Part shown: positions 44,482 to 52,818 of the stretch, one piece after another
How the letters are laid out: every line of letters starts with the position of its first letter
How positions within the stretch are numbered: the first letter of the stretch is position 1
Assembly: GCF_003184185.1 (NCBI RefSeq)
Contig: NZ_QHJG01000030.1
Coordinates: 1 to 56,969 of the forward strand
Source: Legionella qingyii
Lineage (GTDB): Bacteria > Pseudomonadota > Gammaproteobacteria > Legionellales > Legionellaceae
Direction of reading: 5' to 3'
DNA length: 56,969 nucleotides
Made by a program: the position numbers and the translations under genes
The notes under the pieces: generated by a model
Database searches by the model: none
What the model saw: only the letters and a program-made list of their open reading frames with translations
What the model was told of the DNA's origin: nothing

Positions 44482-45715
44482 GAACTGCTCCTTGTTGTTG
44501 GATTGCTATTAGTGTTGAGGATGGTTGGACACCCATACACTTCAAAAAATAATCGGTAATCTGCTGCATTGGTTTTCTCAGCCGTTCAACATCGGTCACG
44601 ATGTACCCAGCAGTGATATCACCGTTCATTTTATGGTTCATCAAACGCTTTAAAGCATAAGCTGAGATATCCAGTCCCTCAGCAATAGTAATAAACGTTC
44701 GTCTTAAATCATGAACCGTAAAATGAATGCCTGAGAGCTTAGTTACATTGGCCATTTGCTTACGTGGCTCAATAATGTGACCTGCGGCTCCCGTGCCAGG
44801 AAAAACATACTCATTTATCCTTTTTTGGCTGCGTGATAATAGCAGTTCATAGAGGTAGGTAGAAAGGGGAAGGGTATGAGGCTCATGGTTTTTAGTATCA
44901 AGTACAGTTAAGGTTTTAGCGTTGAGATCCACTTGATCCCAGCGTAAAGTGGCTGCTTCCTGACGGCGCAATCCTGTTAGTATGATTAACAATAAGTAAT
45001 CTCGTAAAACTTCATTTTGTAGTTGTTGTACACCAAGGTACCAAGCCGCCAATTCATGAGCTTTAATAAAACTTTGACGACGCTCAACCCGATACCAAGC
45101 TCTAGTTTGTGATAAACGTTTTACCGGGTTTTCGGTAATTAATGATTTACCTTGTGTATCCTCGTATTGGCCGGCTGCAAAATTGAAAAGGGCGCGCAGT
45201 AGACGCATGGCTAAATTGGCGTAAGCCTTGCCATGCTCTTGCCCTAATTTTTTATGATGCTTTGCAACGCTGTCTTTGGTGATGGTCAGCAAGGGTTTAT
45301 TAATCCAGCTTGCAAATCCTGTGGCTAATACCTTTTTGTAATTATAAAGGGTATTGTGTTTTAGCGATTTACGAACTTGAATGTAATCATTAAATACATC
45401 GTTTAAGGTGATTTGCCGCATTTTTTCTGCGCGCTTTTCGGCAACTGGATCTATTCCTGTGGCAATTTGTCCAAGTAGTTTTTGGGCTTCCTTTCTTGCC
45501 ATCTCAACTGTCAGTTCAGGATAACGGCCTAAAGTAATTCGGGACAGTTTATTTTTTATGAGTTTTTCAACAAAAAAAGCCTTAGTGCCACCGGAGGTAA
45601 CTCTGATACCAAATCCCTTCATTGCGTCATCGTAATATCGTTTTTGTGCCGTTCTTCCCTGAGTCGTTGAAACAGGCAAAGGTAGTTTATCAACGGCCGA
45701 TTTTGTGATTTTCAT
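44474..45715 (-). CDS. int: Tyrosine integrase (P4-type, Arm-DNA-binding domain)
   Basis: A 413-residue tyrosine recombinase that inserts the island into tRNA-Asn. The N-terminal arm-binding domain (DUF4102; KRYYDDAMKGFGIRVTSGGTKAFFVEK ... RITLGRYPELTVEMAR, split here by a gap) is followed by a SAM-like core-binding domain (100-190) and the catalytic domain: R250 in LTGLRRQEAATLRW, H335-D-L-R338-R, H361 and nucleophile Y371 (ITAGYIVTD). All key residues are present, so it may be active. It is transcribed away from the right attachment repeat, with the nuclease gene downstream. Confidence 0.93.
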   Translation of the reverse strand: MKITKSAVDKLPLPVSTTQGRTAQKRYYDDAMKGFGIRVTSGGTKAFFVEKLIKNKLSRITLGRYPELTVEMARKEAQKLLGQIATGIDPVAEKRAEKMRQITLNDVFNDYIQVRKSLKHNTLYNYKKVLATGFASWINKPLLTITKDSVAKHHKKLGQEHGKAYANLAMRLLRALFNFAAGQYEDTQGKSLITENPVKRLSQTRAWYRVERRQSFIKAHELAAWYLGVQQLQNEVLRDYLLLIILTGLRRQEAATLRWDQVDLNAKTLTVLDTKNHEPHTLPLSTYLYELLLSRSQKRINEYVFPGTGAAGHIIEPRKQMANVTKLSGIHFTVHDLRRTFITIAEGLDISAYALKRLMNHKMNGDITAGYIVTDVERLRKPMQQITDYFLKCMGVQPSSTLIAIQQQGAVHE

Positions 45716-45731
45716 TTTCCCTCTTATTCAA

Positions 45732-45753
45732 ACGTGTCGAATATGTGTCGAAG
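45732..45753. promoter_or_regulatory. Paired GTGTCGAA site, right end (possible integrase arm site)
   Basis: The same 22 bases as at 31030-31051, lying 17 bases upstream of the integrase start codon. Binding by the integrase here could also autoregulate its gene. Confidence 0.5.
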
Positions 45754-45873
45754 GAATGATTAAAACACAATAAAAGTAATTGTGCTATAAAAAAAGCCGA
45801 TAGTCCTTATAAACAAAGGGTTATTGAGATAATTTAAAAGTTGGTAAAAGTAATTAAAAGCCGTAATCTTATA

Positions 45874-45961
45874 ACTGTTAATCATTAGGTCGCGGGTTCA
45901 AGGCCTGTCCGAGAAGCCAATCTCAGTCTGGGTTTTGGCGAACATCAATTAAACCTTAAAT
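45874..45961 (+). repeat. Right attachment-site repeat (degenerate tRNA-Asn 3' half)
   Basis: Copy of 30939-31026: ACTGTTAATCATTAGGTC is exact, followed by scattered substitutions in the T-arm and acceptor (for example CGAGAAG for CGGGGAG). It lacks the 5' half of the tRNA, so it cannot make a tRNA. It marks the right end of the island. The rest of the 430-base gap from the integrase to the methyltransferase gene holds the integrase control region and no gene I would defend. Confidence 0.8.
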
Positions 45962-46145
45962 GAGTTCTTCATTGCTAACGAACTGATTGAAACCCAATAC
46001 CCGAATGCAATGGACTTGAAACAAGATTTTTCAATAGCTCGCTAGAGTCTGTTGACAATTGCTTCATTACCCTAGTGAACAATACCCTCTCAGAATTTTT
46101 AATCTACAGTAATGTTTTAGCATTGTCGCTAAATCGATCTTCAAA

Positions 46146-46814
46146 TCAGTCTTCTTTGATAAGACTAATATTCATTGAGTTTCCCTCAATATCTTTTGAT
46201 ATAACGCTGACGTTAAGATTATCTATAAGAGCATTAATTTTCTTCTCAGTAAAAGGAGTTATTAGAATTCCTTTTTTAATAGCCCAGTTATTGATTTTAT
46301 TTGATATTTTATCCAGAAATCCTTTTGTTTTAGGGTATAAAAGTACATTCAAAAAAATTGTGCCTTTAGGTTTTGTTACTCGCACCAGTTCGGCTAAAGA
46401 TTTTTCAACTTCTGGGAAGCAATGAACTGAATTTGCAATAGAAACCGAATCGAAAAAGTTATTTTCATAGGGAAGAGATGCGGCATCTTCTTTTTCAAGA
46501 ATAATATTTGGGTCTCTCTTAAATCTTTTTTTGGCTCCTGCAAGCATAGATTCTGCATAATCAAAACCATAGATGACATCATATTTTACATTTTTTAATT
46601 TGAGCCATTTTAAGATAACATATAACAATGAGCCAGAGCCAATAGCCGCTTCAAGATGAATTCCCTTTATGTTTTTACTAAAAAAGCTAATTTGATTCCA
46701 TAAAGTCGCTTGATAAGCAAATGTGAGTATAAAGAGGCCTCTTAAGTCATAAAACCACGAAGGAGAATCATACGCCTTATTAACTTCTTCAGCTGTTTTG
46801 CTTTTGTTTACCAT
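46146..46814 (-). CDS. Class I SAM-dependent methyltransferase
   Basis: A 222-residue small-molecule or lipid methyltransferase of the UbiE/Methyltransf_11 type. Motif I is IHLEAAIGSGSLL (Glu-x-x-x-G-x-G), motif II VIYGFDYAESML, then DAASLPYENNFFDSVSIANSVHCFPE and ELVRVTKPKGTIFL. I use ATG 46814; the open frame extends upstream 18 codons to a TTG without a ribosome site. The substrate is unknown. The gene lies just outside the right island repeat, in a segment that itself ends at another tRNA fragment, so it may belong to an older insertion. Confidence 0.8.
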   Translation of the reverse strand: MVNKSKTAEEVNKAYDSPSWFYDLRGLFILTFAYQATLWNQISFFSKNIKGIHLEAAIGSGSLLYVILKWLKLKNVKYDVIYGFDYAESMLAGAKKRFKRDPNIILEKEDAASLPYENNFFDSVSIANSVHCFPEVEKSLAELVRVTKPKGTIFLNVLLYPKTKGFLDKISNKINNWAIKKGILITPFTEKKINALIDNLNVSVISKDIEGNSMNISLIKED

Positions 46815-46971
46815 GCGACACCCATTCAAAAAATGAGATCTACCAAATTCATAATAGTCAACGAGCAATCACTATGCAAATTATTTGCGCCTTAAAAGTA
46901 ATAAAGAATTAAATTGATGAGTAAGGGAGTTTGACTAAACTCCAATACGAATCCAAAGCTTAAAAATTAAA

Positions 46972-47583
46972 CTAGAACAGCACCAAATCCAGAGTATCCT
47001 CTTCATTTTCATCTAAAGGAACATTTGAGAAATTATTAATTAAGCTTCTGAATATATGTATTAAAGAGACAATAGGAATAAGAGCAATGGTTAATGCTAA
47101 GGCCAGCGAATGTCTTAACACTTCAAGAGGAATTGCAATTGCCCAGGCTATTCCATTAAGTATGGGTGTATTTTTTCTCTCTTCTAACCAGGTATCAGCA
47201 ATTAATTTACGTGCTACCAATGGAAAAATTAAAAAATCCAATGCCCCTTTGATCCCTGTTTTACGATTATAAACAGCATAGATTTCGGAACCCACTATTA
47301 CGGGGATCAGATAGGGACGAAAGAAAGCTGTCATTATTTGCTCAAACACAGTTTTTTGAGAAGCAGAAGGCGAGTAATCATAATGATCACCGACTAAACA
47401 TACGTATGTTGCATCGATAGTTTCATACCAGCACAAATCTCTATTCCACTGTAATTGAATAAATTCATGAGTTAACAGATCGGGTATTTCCTCAGGCATT
47501 AATATATTTAGCAAAGGCTTGTTACGATAGTTAATACCTGACGACTTGGATAAAGGGTTTAGCGCATTAAAAAAATGAGGCAT
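46972..47583 (-). CDS. Hypothetical membrane protein with acidic tail
   Basis: A 203-residue protein. The N-terminal ~85 residues are soluble, with a QWNRDLCWYETIDATYVCLVGDHYDYSP block. Then come two or three hydrophobic segments (about 88-105, 140-160 and 160-185). The C-terminus is PLDENEEDTLDLVLF, an acidic stretch followed by hydrophobic residues, as seen in Dot/Icm translocation signals. No family recognised; a Legionella effector is possible but unproven. Confidence 0.55.
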   Translation of the reverse strand: MPHFFNALNPLSKSSGINYRNKPLLNILMPEEIPDLLTHEFIQLQWNRDLCWYETIDATYVCLVGDHYDYSPSASQKTVFEQIMTAFFRPYLIPVIVGSEIYAVYNRKTGIKGALDFLIFPLVARKLIADTWLEERKNTPILNGIAWAIAIPLEVLRHSLALALTIALIPIVSLIHIFRSLINNFSNVPLDENEEDTLDLVLF

Positions 47584-47993
47584 ACAGCTTTATTGCTTAA
47601 TTTATTGATAAAATGACAAAATTATAGCAATCAATTCTAATAGATACTATATCTCGATTACTGCTTGCTAATCAAATGGGTATTAAGAGTGAAGATAATT
47701 TTGGGGTCATAGTTACATTAATGAAGCACAGTTCTTCTAATGCAACCAAGCGATCACAATAAATTTTAATAATGATTGTAATCAAAGTTTTTAAGCCAAA
47801 TTCTAGCTTGTTCTAACTTCATCACGTTTAACTCAATATTTAATCCATATGCTACACTGTATAAGACTTTTGAGTTTATTGCATAGTTCGTGGATAAAGT
47901 AGTTCCAGTTTATTAAAAGAAACTGAAGAATCAGAATAAAAAATTCGATTAATGCATAGGTGAATATGCTAATTTTAAATTACGGAGAATAGT
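47584..47993. other. Intergenic region upstream of the cupin gene
   Basis: 410 AT-rich bases between two divergent genes. I see no RNA gene, no defensible small ORF and no repeat; ACGGAGAAT just before 47994 is the ribosome site of the cupin gene. Its promoter must lie here. Confidence 0.4.
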
Positions 47994-48482
47994 ATGAAAA
48001 TAAAAGGAATTAAAAGGGCTTTTATATCTACGTTCTTGATGTCAACGTTAATCGCAACATCTTCATTTGCCAGTTCAGAAGAAAGCGCCGTTGATAATAA
48101 AATAAATGCGGTTATTTCTCCCAAAATTTTTGAAAAAGCCAAAAATAATGAAAACTGGAAGTTAGCATTTATGACAGGTAAAGATGCTCAGGTTGTTTTT
48201 ATGAGTATCACCCCCAAAACGAACCCCAACAATGAGATTGGGATGGAAATTCATAAATTTGATCAGGTCATATTTGTTGTTGAGGGTCAGGCAAAATCTG
48301 TTCTCAATGGAAAAAATGCAACGGTTACAGCAGGTGATATGATCTTTATCCCTCAAGGAGTTCCTCATAATTTTATTAATCTTAATGCAAAAAAACCATT
48401 CAAAATAATTAGCGTCTATTCAGCTACTGATATCCCTGAAAAGGCAGTATATAAGCACAAATCTGATATGCCACGAGAGTAA
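47994..48482 (+). CDS. Exported cupin-domain protein
   Basis: A 162-residue single-cupin protein with a Sec signal peptide (residues 1-27, ending SSFAS). The cupin motif 1 is IGMEIHKFDQVIFVVEGQAKSVLNG; motif 2 is GDMIFIPQGVPHNFIN. Only some of the usual metal ligands are present (H in IHKFDQ, with D in place of one expected His; H in VPHNF), so metal binding may be altered. Being periplasmic is unusual for this cupin type. Function unknown. The downstream VIT1-like transporter gene begins 50 bases later and may be co-transcribed, hinting at metal or oxidative stress. Confidence 0.8.
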   Translation: MKIKGIKRAFISTFLMSTLIATSSFASSEESAVDNKINAVISPKIFEKAKNNENWKLAFMTGKDAQVVFMSITPKTNPNNEIGMEIHKFDQVIFVVEGQAKSVLNGKNATVTAGDMIFIPQGVPHNFINLNAKKPFKIISVYSATDIPEKAVYKHKSDMPRE

Positions 48483-48532
48483 CTTAGTGGCATTTCGCTC
48501 CAGACTTATTTCTCATAGGAGGTTTGTCGTTT

Positions 48533-49222
48533 ATGCAACATAAAGAACATCATCGAATTGAACGAATTGGCTGGTTACGTGCGGCCGTCCTGGGCGCGAA
48601 CGATGGCATTATATCTACAGCGAGCTTGTTGATTGGTGTTGCTGCTGCCCACACGCCATATAATGGAATACTTATAGCTGGGATTGCAGGATTAATTGCC
48701 GGTGCCATGTCAATGGCTGCAGGTGAGTATATATCAGTAAGCTCTCAAGCAGATACAGAACAATCCGCGCTACAACGTGAAAAGAAAGAACTTGAGACAA
48801 GCTTAGCGAATGAAATAGAAGAGTTAACCACAATATACATCAATCGTGGATTAGAACCCGCTCTTGCAAAAGAGGTTGTAAAACAACTGATGGCTAAGGA
48901 TGCATTAGGTACACATGCTCGAGACGAGCTTGGCATTACAGAAATATCGAGTGCACGTCCGCTTCAGGCAGCAATGTTTTCAGCCTGCAGCTTTACTTTT
49001 GGTTCATTATTACCTCTATCAATCATATTTATTGTTCCCAGTACCTATCTTATTCTAACAATATCAGTGATGACGGTTCTATTTTTGGCATTACTCGGAG
49101 GAGTTGCTGCACAGGTTGGTGGCGCGCGAGTACTATTAGGATCAGTACGTGTTGTCGTTTGGGGAACACTAGCGATGGTTGTGAGTGCAGGGATTGGTTC
49201 ATTGTTGGGCATAACCGTATAG
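48533..49222 (+). CDS. VIT1/CCC1-family iron/manganese transporter
   Basis: A 229-residue membrane protein of the vacuolar iron transporter family. The first helix contains the family signature LRAAVLGANDGIISTASLLIG. The second helix has IAGLIAGAMSMAAGEYISVSSQADTE, followed by a charged cytoplasmic helix-rich domain (about 80-140) that binds metal in relatives, and then three further helices. Members export Fe2+ or Mn2+ from the cytosol. A strong AGGAGG lies ten bases before ATG 48533; a TTG three codons earlier sits too close to it. Confidence 0.9.
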   Translation: MQHKEHHRIERIGWLRAAVLGANDGIISTASLLIGVAAAHTPYNGILIAGIAGLIAGAMSMAAGEYISVSSQADTEQSALQREKKELETSLANEIEELTTIYINRGLEPALAKEVVKQLMAKDALGTHARDELGITEISSARPLQAAMFSACSFTFGSLLPLSIIFIVPSTYLILTISVMTVLFLALLGGVAAQVGGARVLLGSVRVVVWGTLAMVVSAGIGSLLGITV

Positions 49223-49279
49223 ATTAATTCTTATCCTCGCTTTAACCAACAACTAACGACCACAACTTGATAAGCAGGG

Positions 49280-49311
49280 CTGTTAATGATTAGGTCACCA
49301 GTTCGAGTCTT
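49280..49311 (+). repeat. Third tRNA-Asn 3' fragment (remnant attachment site)
   Basis: 32 bases match tRNA-Asn positions 30940-30971 with two differences (anticodon-stem and T-arm). A degenerate tail with CCAATC follows to about 49326. Same orientation as the other two copies. It suggests that the 46-49.3 kb block was inserted, or moved outward, by an earlier event at the same tRNA. Confidence 0.65.
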
Positions 49312-49330
49312 CTGCTAAAACCAATCTTAG

Positions 49331-50011
49331 CTAACTCTTAAGAGTATTTTTTTCTTCTTTACTGTTCTCATCAGAATATTGACTATCGATTTCTTGAATT
49401 TTCTCTTGTAAATTGGAGCGCCAAATACTGTTTTTAATCAGTTGACCATGTCTCTGTTGGGTCTCTTCTTTTCGCGTTTGCCAATCTTGCTGCCATTCTT
49501 TGCCTTCCCAAAAAGGAGGAACAGGCTTTAATGTGGTTACCTCAGAGTTTGTTTCAAGCCTTACAAACTTAACCGTATCTAGAGCAACTTTAGAAAATTC
49601 GGGACCAAATTCTGTTGCTAATTTATAGACTCTTCGTAGTTCTGTGAGCGTGACCCATTTATCGATAGGCCCCTCATCTCTTTGAGCAATTTGTTTTGGG
49701 TCATAACTCTCATCACTTTTTCCAACTACAAAAATTAAAGGAACTATTGGTTTACCTTCTTTTTGCCTCTTATAATTTTCAACAATTAAGTCGTTAATAA
49801 TAAACTTAAAATAATTATATATAGAATAGGGGTTATTATTGGTTAGATCTGTGTTTTTGGTTTCATAATTATCAGAATGAACTGCATTTATTCCATTGCT
49901 TTTATTGAATGCATTACAGACCTCTTTATAGTTATATTTACCAAAACCGAATACAACAACTTCAGAACTGTTACCACATAGCTCCCTTATAGAATCCTCA
50001 TCAATTTTCAT
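49331..50011 (-). CDS. Unknown protein, candidate effector
   Basis: A 226-residue soluble protein. An alpha/beta-looking N-terminus (SEVVVFGFGKYNYKEVCNAF; VPLIFVVGKSDES) is followed by a helical, highly charged C-terminal part with Lys/Glu/Gln-rich sequence and a Ser/Glu/Lys-rich tail. No family recognised. ATG 50011 is used; a TTG three codons upstream is the only longer option. Its position right beside the tRNA fragment and the polar acidic tail are compatible with a horizontally acquired Dot/Icm substrate, which is inference only. Confidence 0.55.
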   Translation of the reverse strand: MKIDEDSIRELCGNSSEVVVFGFGKYNYKEVCNAFNKSNGINAVHSDNYETKNTDLTNNNPYSIYNYFKFIINDLIVENYKRQKEGKPIVPLIFVVGKSDESYDPKQIAQRDEGPIDKWVTLTELRRVYKLATEFGPEFSKVALDTVKFVRLETNSEVTTLKPVPPFWEGKEWQQDWQTRKEETQQRHGQLIKNSIWRSNLQEKIQEIDSQYSDENSKEEKNTLKS

Positions 50012-50020
50012 ATTAATCAA

Positions 50021-50541
50021 TCAAAAAGTGAGATTAATGTAATTATAGATCAATAATTAATCTTTTTTTAATGAGAAGTCCGTGTTAACACCTCTTTATT
50101 CTTAGCCTAAAGGGGGTATTGGAATCCAACTTTTATGCGGTATTGCATGCCCCATCAATATGATAATAAATGAACTTCGTCTCATAACAAAAAACAAAGT
50201 TGACTTTTTTTGGACATTTTGGTCTACTGACTTTGATTCAACTTTATTCAAAGTTGAGTCAAAGAAGTATATATGGAAGGTTACAATTGCTTAGAATATT
50301 GCTATTAGTAGAGATACCCCTATCTGTTGCATGTTCTCCCTATAAAAAAAATACAAATCAAGAGTGCTGTCTGTGTATGGAAATTTAAACTAATGACACT
50401 CAAAGCTGTTGTGCCTGATGGAAATTTGACGAGTACCGTCTTCTATTAAAAAGCGGAATCTTAATAAAAACCAATCAATTGATTTTAGAAGCAAGTCACT
50501 GAAGATAGAAGATGGAGCCAAGAAATTAAGGATAAAAAAAA
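50021..50541. other. Intergenic region before the PARG-like gene
   Basis: About 520 AT-rich bases. A 62-codon frame (50200-50388) has no family resemblance. A shorter TTG start inside it at 50287 has GGAAGG upstream, giving a 33-residue hydrophobic peptide with a poor lipobox; I do not count it as a gene. AAGGA just before 50542 is the next gene's ribosome site. No repeat or RNA gene seen. Confidence 0.4.
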
Positions 50542-51633
50542 ATGATGTCGAAAATTAGACTATTTAATCCTTCACTTCCGAAAAATAGCGTATCTGTTAT
50601 TAAAGAAGTGCATGCAGAAAATAAGCCAAGCCTCATCAAAGGATCTTATACTGGTCAGAGATGGCGACACAAAAGCATGGAAAAAACCTTAGATTGGATC
50701 ACTGATTTAAAAAAATCAGAGGAATTACACCGTATAGCACAAGATAATTTAAACCTATGGGCTAAACATAAATCAGCTTCACCAAAGTTAGTTGAAGTCA
50801 TCCACAGAGATTGGGGGCTTGCAGCGCTTGAAGCAACCAAAAAATATGGCGTATTTTACTCGGTACTCAATATGGCAAGTCCGATGTTCCCTGGGGGGGC
50901 TGCCTTAGAAGGAGGAAGTGCCCAAGAGGAAAATATATGGCATCGAAGTAACTGTGCTCAATCTTTATTGGACAATATTATTTATTTAGACAAAGAAGCT
51001 AAAGCATTTTGCTACCGTGACACAGCAAAAAAGCTTTTAGAAGCCAAGATAAAAATGACTGAGGAAGAACGTGAGACATTGAAAAAACACGGTGGAGAAA
51101 CGGACTCCCAAGGATATAAAGTATTTTTTAGCCCGGAACCCAGGGTATGTTTCAGAGGGCCTGAAATATCTTTTCCCACGGCTCCTGATGACTTTACACA
51201 TGTACGCTATGTTGCAGATAGTGACATGAGTTATGCCTTTCTTCCTGAATCAGATATTTTCCCATTTTATGAATTAAGATCAGCTGCGCCGCAACTTCCC
51301 TCCACACCCCATGACTTGGATCTTGAAACCGAGAAACAATATATAGCGGATCTAAGAAGACGCATTGCCGCCCAGCTCGATACATTAATTCTTGCAAATC
51401 AACCCAATGCAATTTTAGGTGCCTGGGGTTGTGGTGAATTTAAAAATGATCCTCAAATAGTAGCAAGGGTATATAGTGAAGAAATTGAGAAACGAGCCCA
51501 TTTCTTCGAGCATCTTGTGTTCCCAATAATTAATACCGGCTCACACAATAACTATGCGATATTTAATCAACAACTCTCGGGCATAAAACTTGGAAATACA
51601 CTTTCTGTTGGTTCAGATTTAAGCCTTGATTAA
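50542..51633 (+). CDS. PARG-like macrodomain protein (DUF2263/TIGR02452 type)
   Basis: A 363-residue protein with the signature of microbial poly(ADP-ribose) glycohydrolases. VLNMASPMFPGGAALEGGSAQEENIWHRS (residues 108-136) contains the PGG-x-x-x-x-G loop and the catalytic A-Q-E129-E130. AILGAWGCGEFKNDP (290-304) is the second signature block. An N-terminal helical region (1-100) is typical of the TIGR02452 group. Such enzymes remove ADP-ribose from proteins or from ADP-ribose chains. Legionella encodes a related macrodomain effector (MavL) acting on ADP-ribosylated ubiquitin, so a secreted role is plausible. The canonical third Gly in GGG is Ala here. Monocistronic, between the unknown effector-like gene and the aspartoacylase-like gene. 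Confidence 0.8.
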   Translation: MMSKIRLFNPSLPKNSVSVIKEVHAENKPSLIKGSYTGQRWRHKSMEKTLDWITDLKKSEELHRIAQDNLNLWAKHKSASPKLVEVIHRDWGLAALEATKKYGVFYSVLNMASPMFPGGAALEGGSAQEENIWHRSNCAQSLLDNIIYLDKEAKAFCYRDTAKKLLEAKIKMTEEERETLKKHGGETDSQGYKVFFSPEPRVCFRGPEISFPTAPDDFTHVRYVADSDMSYAFLPESDIFPFYELRSAAPQLPSTPHDLDLETEKQYIADLRRRIAAQLDTLILANQPNAILGAWGCGEFKNDPQIVARVYSEEIEKRAHFFEHLVFPIINTGSHNNYAIFNQQLSGIKLGNTLSVGSDLSLD

Positions 51634-51784
51634 ATGATTTTATGACATATCAAAAACCGTTTTAAAAGCATGTCCATCCAAACCGCTAAATGTTCAAAGA
51701 CTGAAACTTTAGCGGTGTCTTCATTATATCTGCCTTAATTCAAGCTACACTTGTTATATAACCTTATTTAAGGAAATAGTAAGA

Positions 51785-52813
51785 ATGAGTAGCAAAGCAC
51801 CCGTTGTAATTGGTGACGTGAAAATTAAACCTGGTACCCGCAAAACTGTTTTATTACCCATGCCCAAATTATATGACTGGACTCCCATCAGTTTGCCAAT
51901 ACATGTCATTAACGGGGTGGAAGAAGGACCTTCGTTATGCATTACTGCAGCCATTCATGGCGATGAAATCAATGGAGTTGAGATCATCAGACGCTTCTTG
52001 AAAAAAAAGGGGCTAAAAAATATGAACGGGAATGTCATTGCGATTCCTATTGTCAATGTATACGGTTTTTTATACCAGGAACGATACTTAATGGATCGAA
52101 GAGACTTAAATCGATCATTTCCTGGCAGTTCAAATGGTTCACTGGCCTCCATTCTTGCTAAAATTATCAGCAAGCAAATTTTATCTCAATCAACTCACGC
52201 CATTGATTTACACACTGGCTCCAATCATCGCTTTAATTTACCGCAAATTAGAGCAAATCTTGATATGCCAGGTGTCGAAGAATTGGCTCACGCTTTTAAT
52301 GTCCCAGTCATTCTGCATTCAACATTTAGAGATGGTTCAATGCGGGAATATGCGAATGAGCAGGGCATTCCTATTTTGGTTTATGAGGGAGGAGAGTCTT
52401 TGCGTTTTGATGAATTATCCATCAGAACAGGTATTAATGGAATTTTAAGTGTTATGGGGGCCTTAGGAATGATTCAACCAGGGCGATACAGAGTAAAAAA
52501 ATGTACCCCTACTGTATCCAGGAACAGCTATTGGATAAGAGCACCCATAAGTGGCATTTTAAGACACATTAAAAAATCAGGAGATCGAGTCACCAAAGGA
52601 CAAGTAATTGCGGTTATCGCCAATCCAACCAGTACGGAAGAATACAAATTAAAATCACCACTTTCTGGCATTATTATTGGTGAAAATATGCTGCCGCTTG
52701 TGCATTCAGGACAGGCTTTGTTTCATATTGCCAGCTTTGAAAAATTAACGGTGGTTGAAGAGCAGCTGGGTAATTTGCAAGAAGCATTTGATCTGAGTGA
52801 TTATGAAGAGTGA
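51785..52813 (+). CDS. Succinylglutamate desuccinylase/aspartoacylase-family enzyme
   Basis: A 342-residue zinc carboxypeptidase-fold amidohydrolase (AstE/AspA family). Zn ligands are in CITAAIHGDEINGVEIIRRF (His and Glu of H-G-D-E) and in ATDLHTGS-like HAIDLHTGSNH (second His). The catalytic Glu is in PILVYEGGES. Residues 265-325 form a C-terminal domain that looks like a biotinyl/lipoyl-type barrel (IRAPISGILRHIKKSGDRVTKGQVIAVI), usual in this subgroup. It deacylates an N-acyl amino acid or similar amide. It ends 6 bases before the end of the convergent hydrolase gene. Confidence 0.9.
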   Translation: MSSKAPVVIGDVKIKPGTRKTVLLPMPKLYDWTPISLPIHVINGVEEGPSLCITAAIHGDEINGVEIIRRFLKKKGLKNMNGNVIAIPIVNVYGFLYQERYLMDRRDLNRSFPGSSNGSLASILAKIISKQILSQSTHAIDLHTGSNHRFNLPQIRANLDMPGVEELAHAFNVPVILHSTFRDGSMREYANEQGIPILVYEGGESLRFDELSIRTGINGILSVMGALGMIQPGRYRVKKCTPTVSRNSYWIRAPISGILRHIKKSGDRVTKGQVIAVIANPTSTEEYKLKSPLSGIIIGENMLPLVHSGQALFHIASFEKLTVVEEQLGNLQEAFDLSDYEE

Positions 52814-52818
52814 CTACC

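Larger units (their letters stand above)
30939..45961. mobile_element. Integrative genomic island in tRNA-Asn (~15 kb)
   Basis: Bounded by the 88-bp direct repeats at the tRNA-Asn 3' end and at 45874-45961, with a P4-type tyrosine integrase (44474-45715) next to the right repeat. Matching pairs of GTGTCGAA octamers just inside both repeats look like integrase arm-binding sites. Cargo is a frameshifted AbiEi-type gene, a LOG protein, two transporter-linked biosynthetic operons and a YhcG-type nuclease. No conjugation, replication or excisionase genes are visible, so the element probably depends on helpers or is fixed. Confidence 0.8.

Noticed and set aside
43417..45715. Restriction or retron-type defence island
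   Set aside because: Only a YhcG/DUF1016 nuclease and an integrase are present; no methylase, specificity subunit, reverse transcriptase or toxin pair.
45874..45961. Second tRNA-Asn gene
   Set aside because: Only the 3' half is present and the acceptor and T-arm are mutated; it is an attachment-site remnant.
45962..46045. 28-codon open stretch just right of the island repeat, as if the tail of a disrupted gene
   Set aside because: Too short, no start and no recognisable family; chance is as likely.
50287..50388. 33-residue hydrophobic peptide with GGAAGG upstream, possibly a lipoprotein
   Set aside because: TTG start, poor lipobox (Ser at -3) and no conserved tail; the longer frame around it is also unconvincing.
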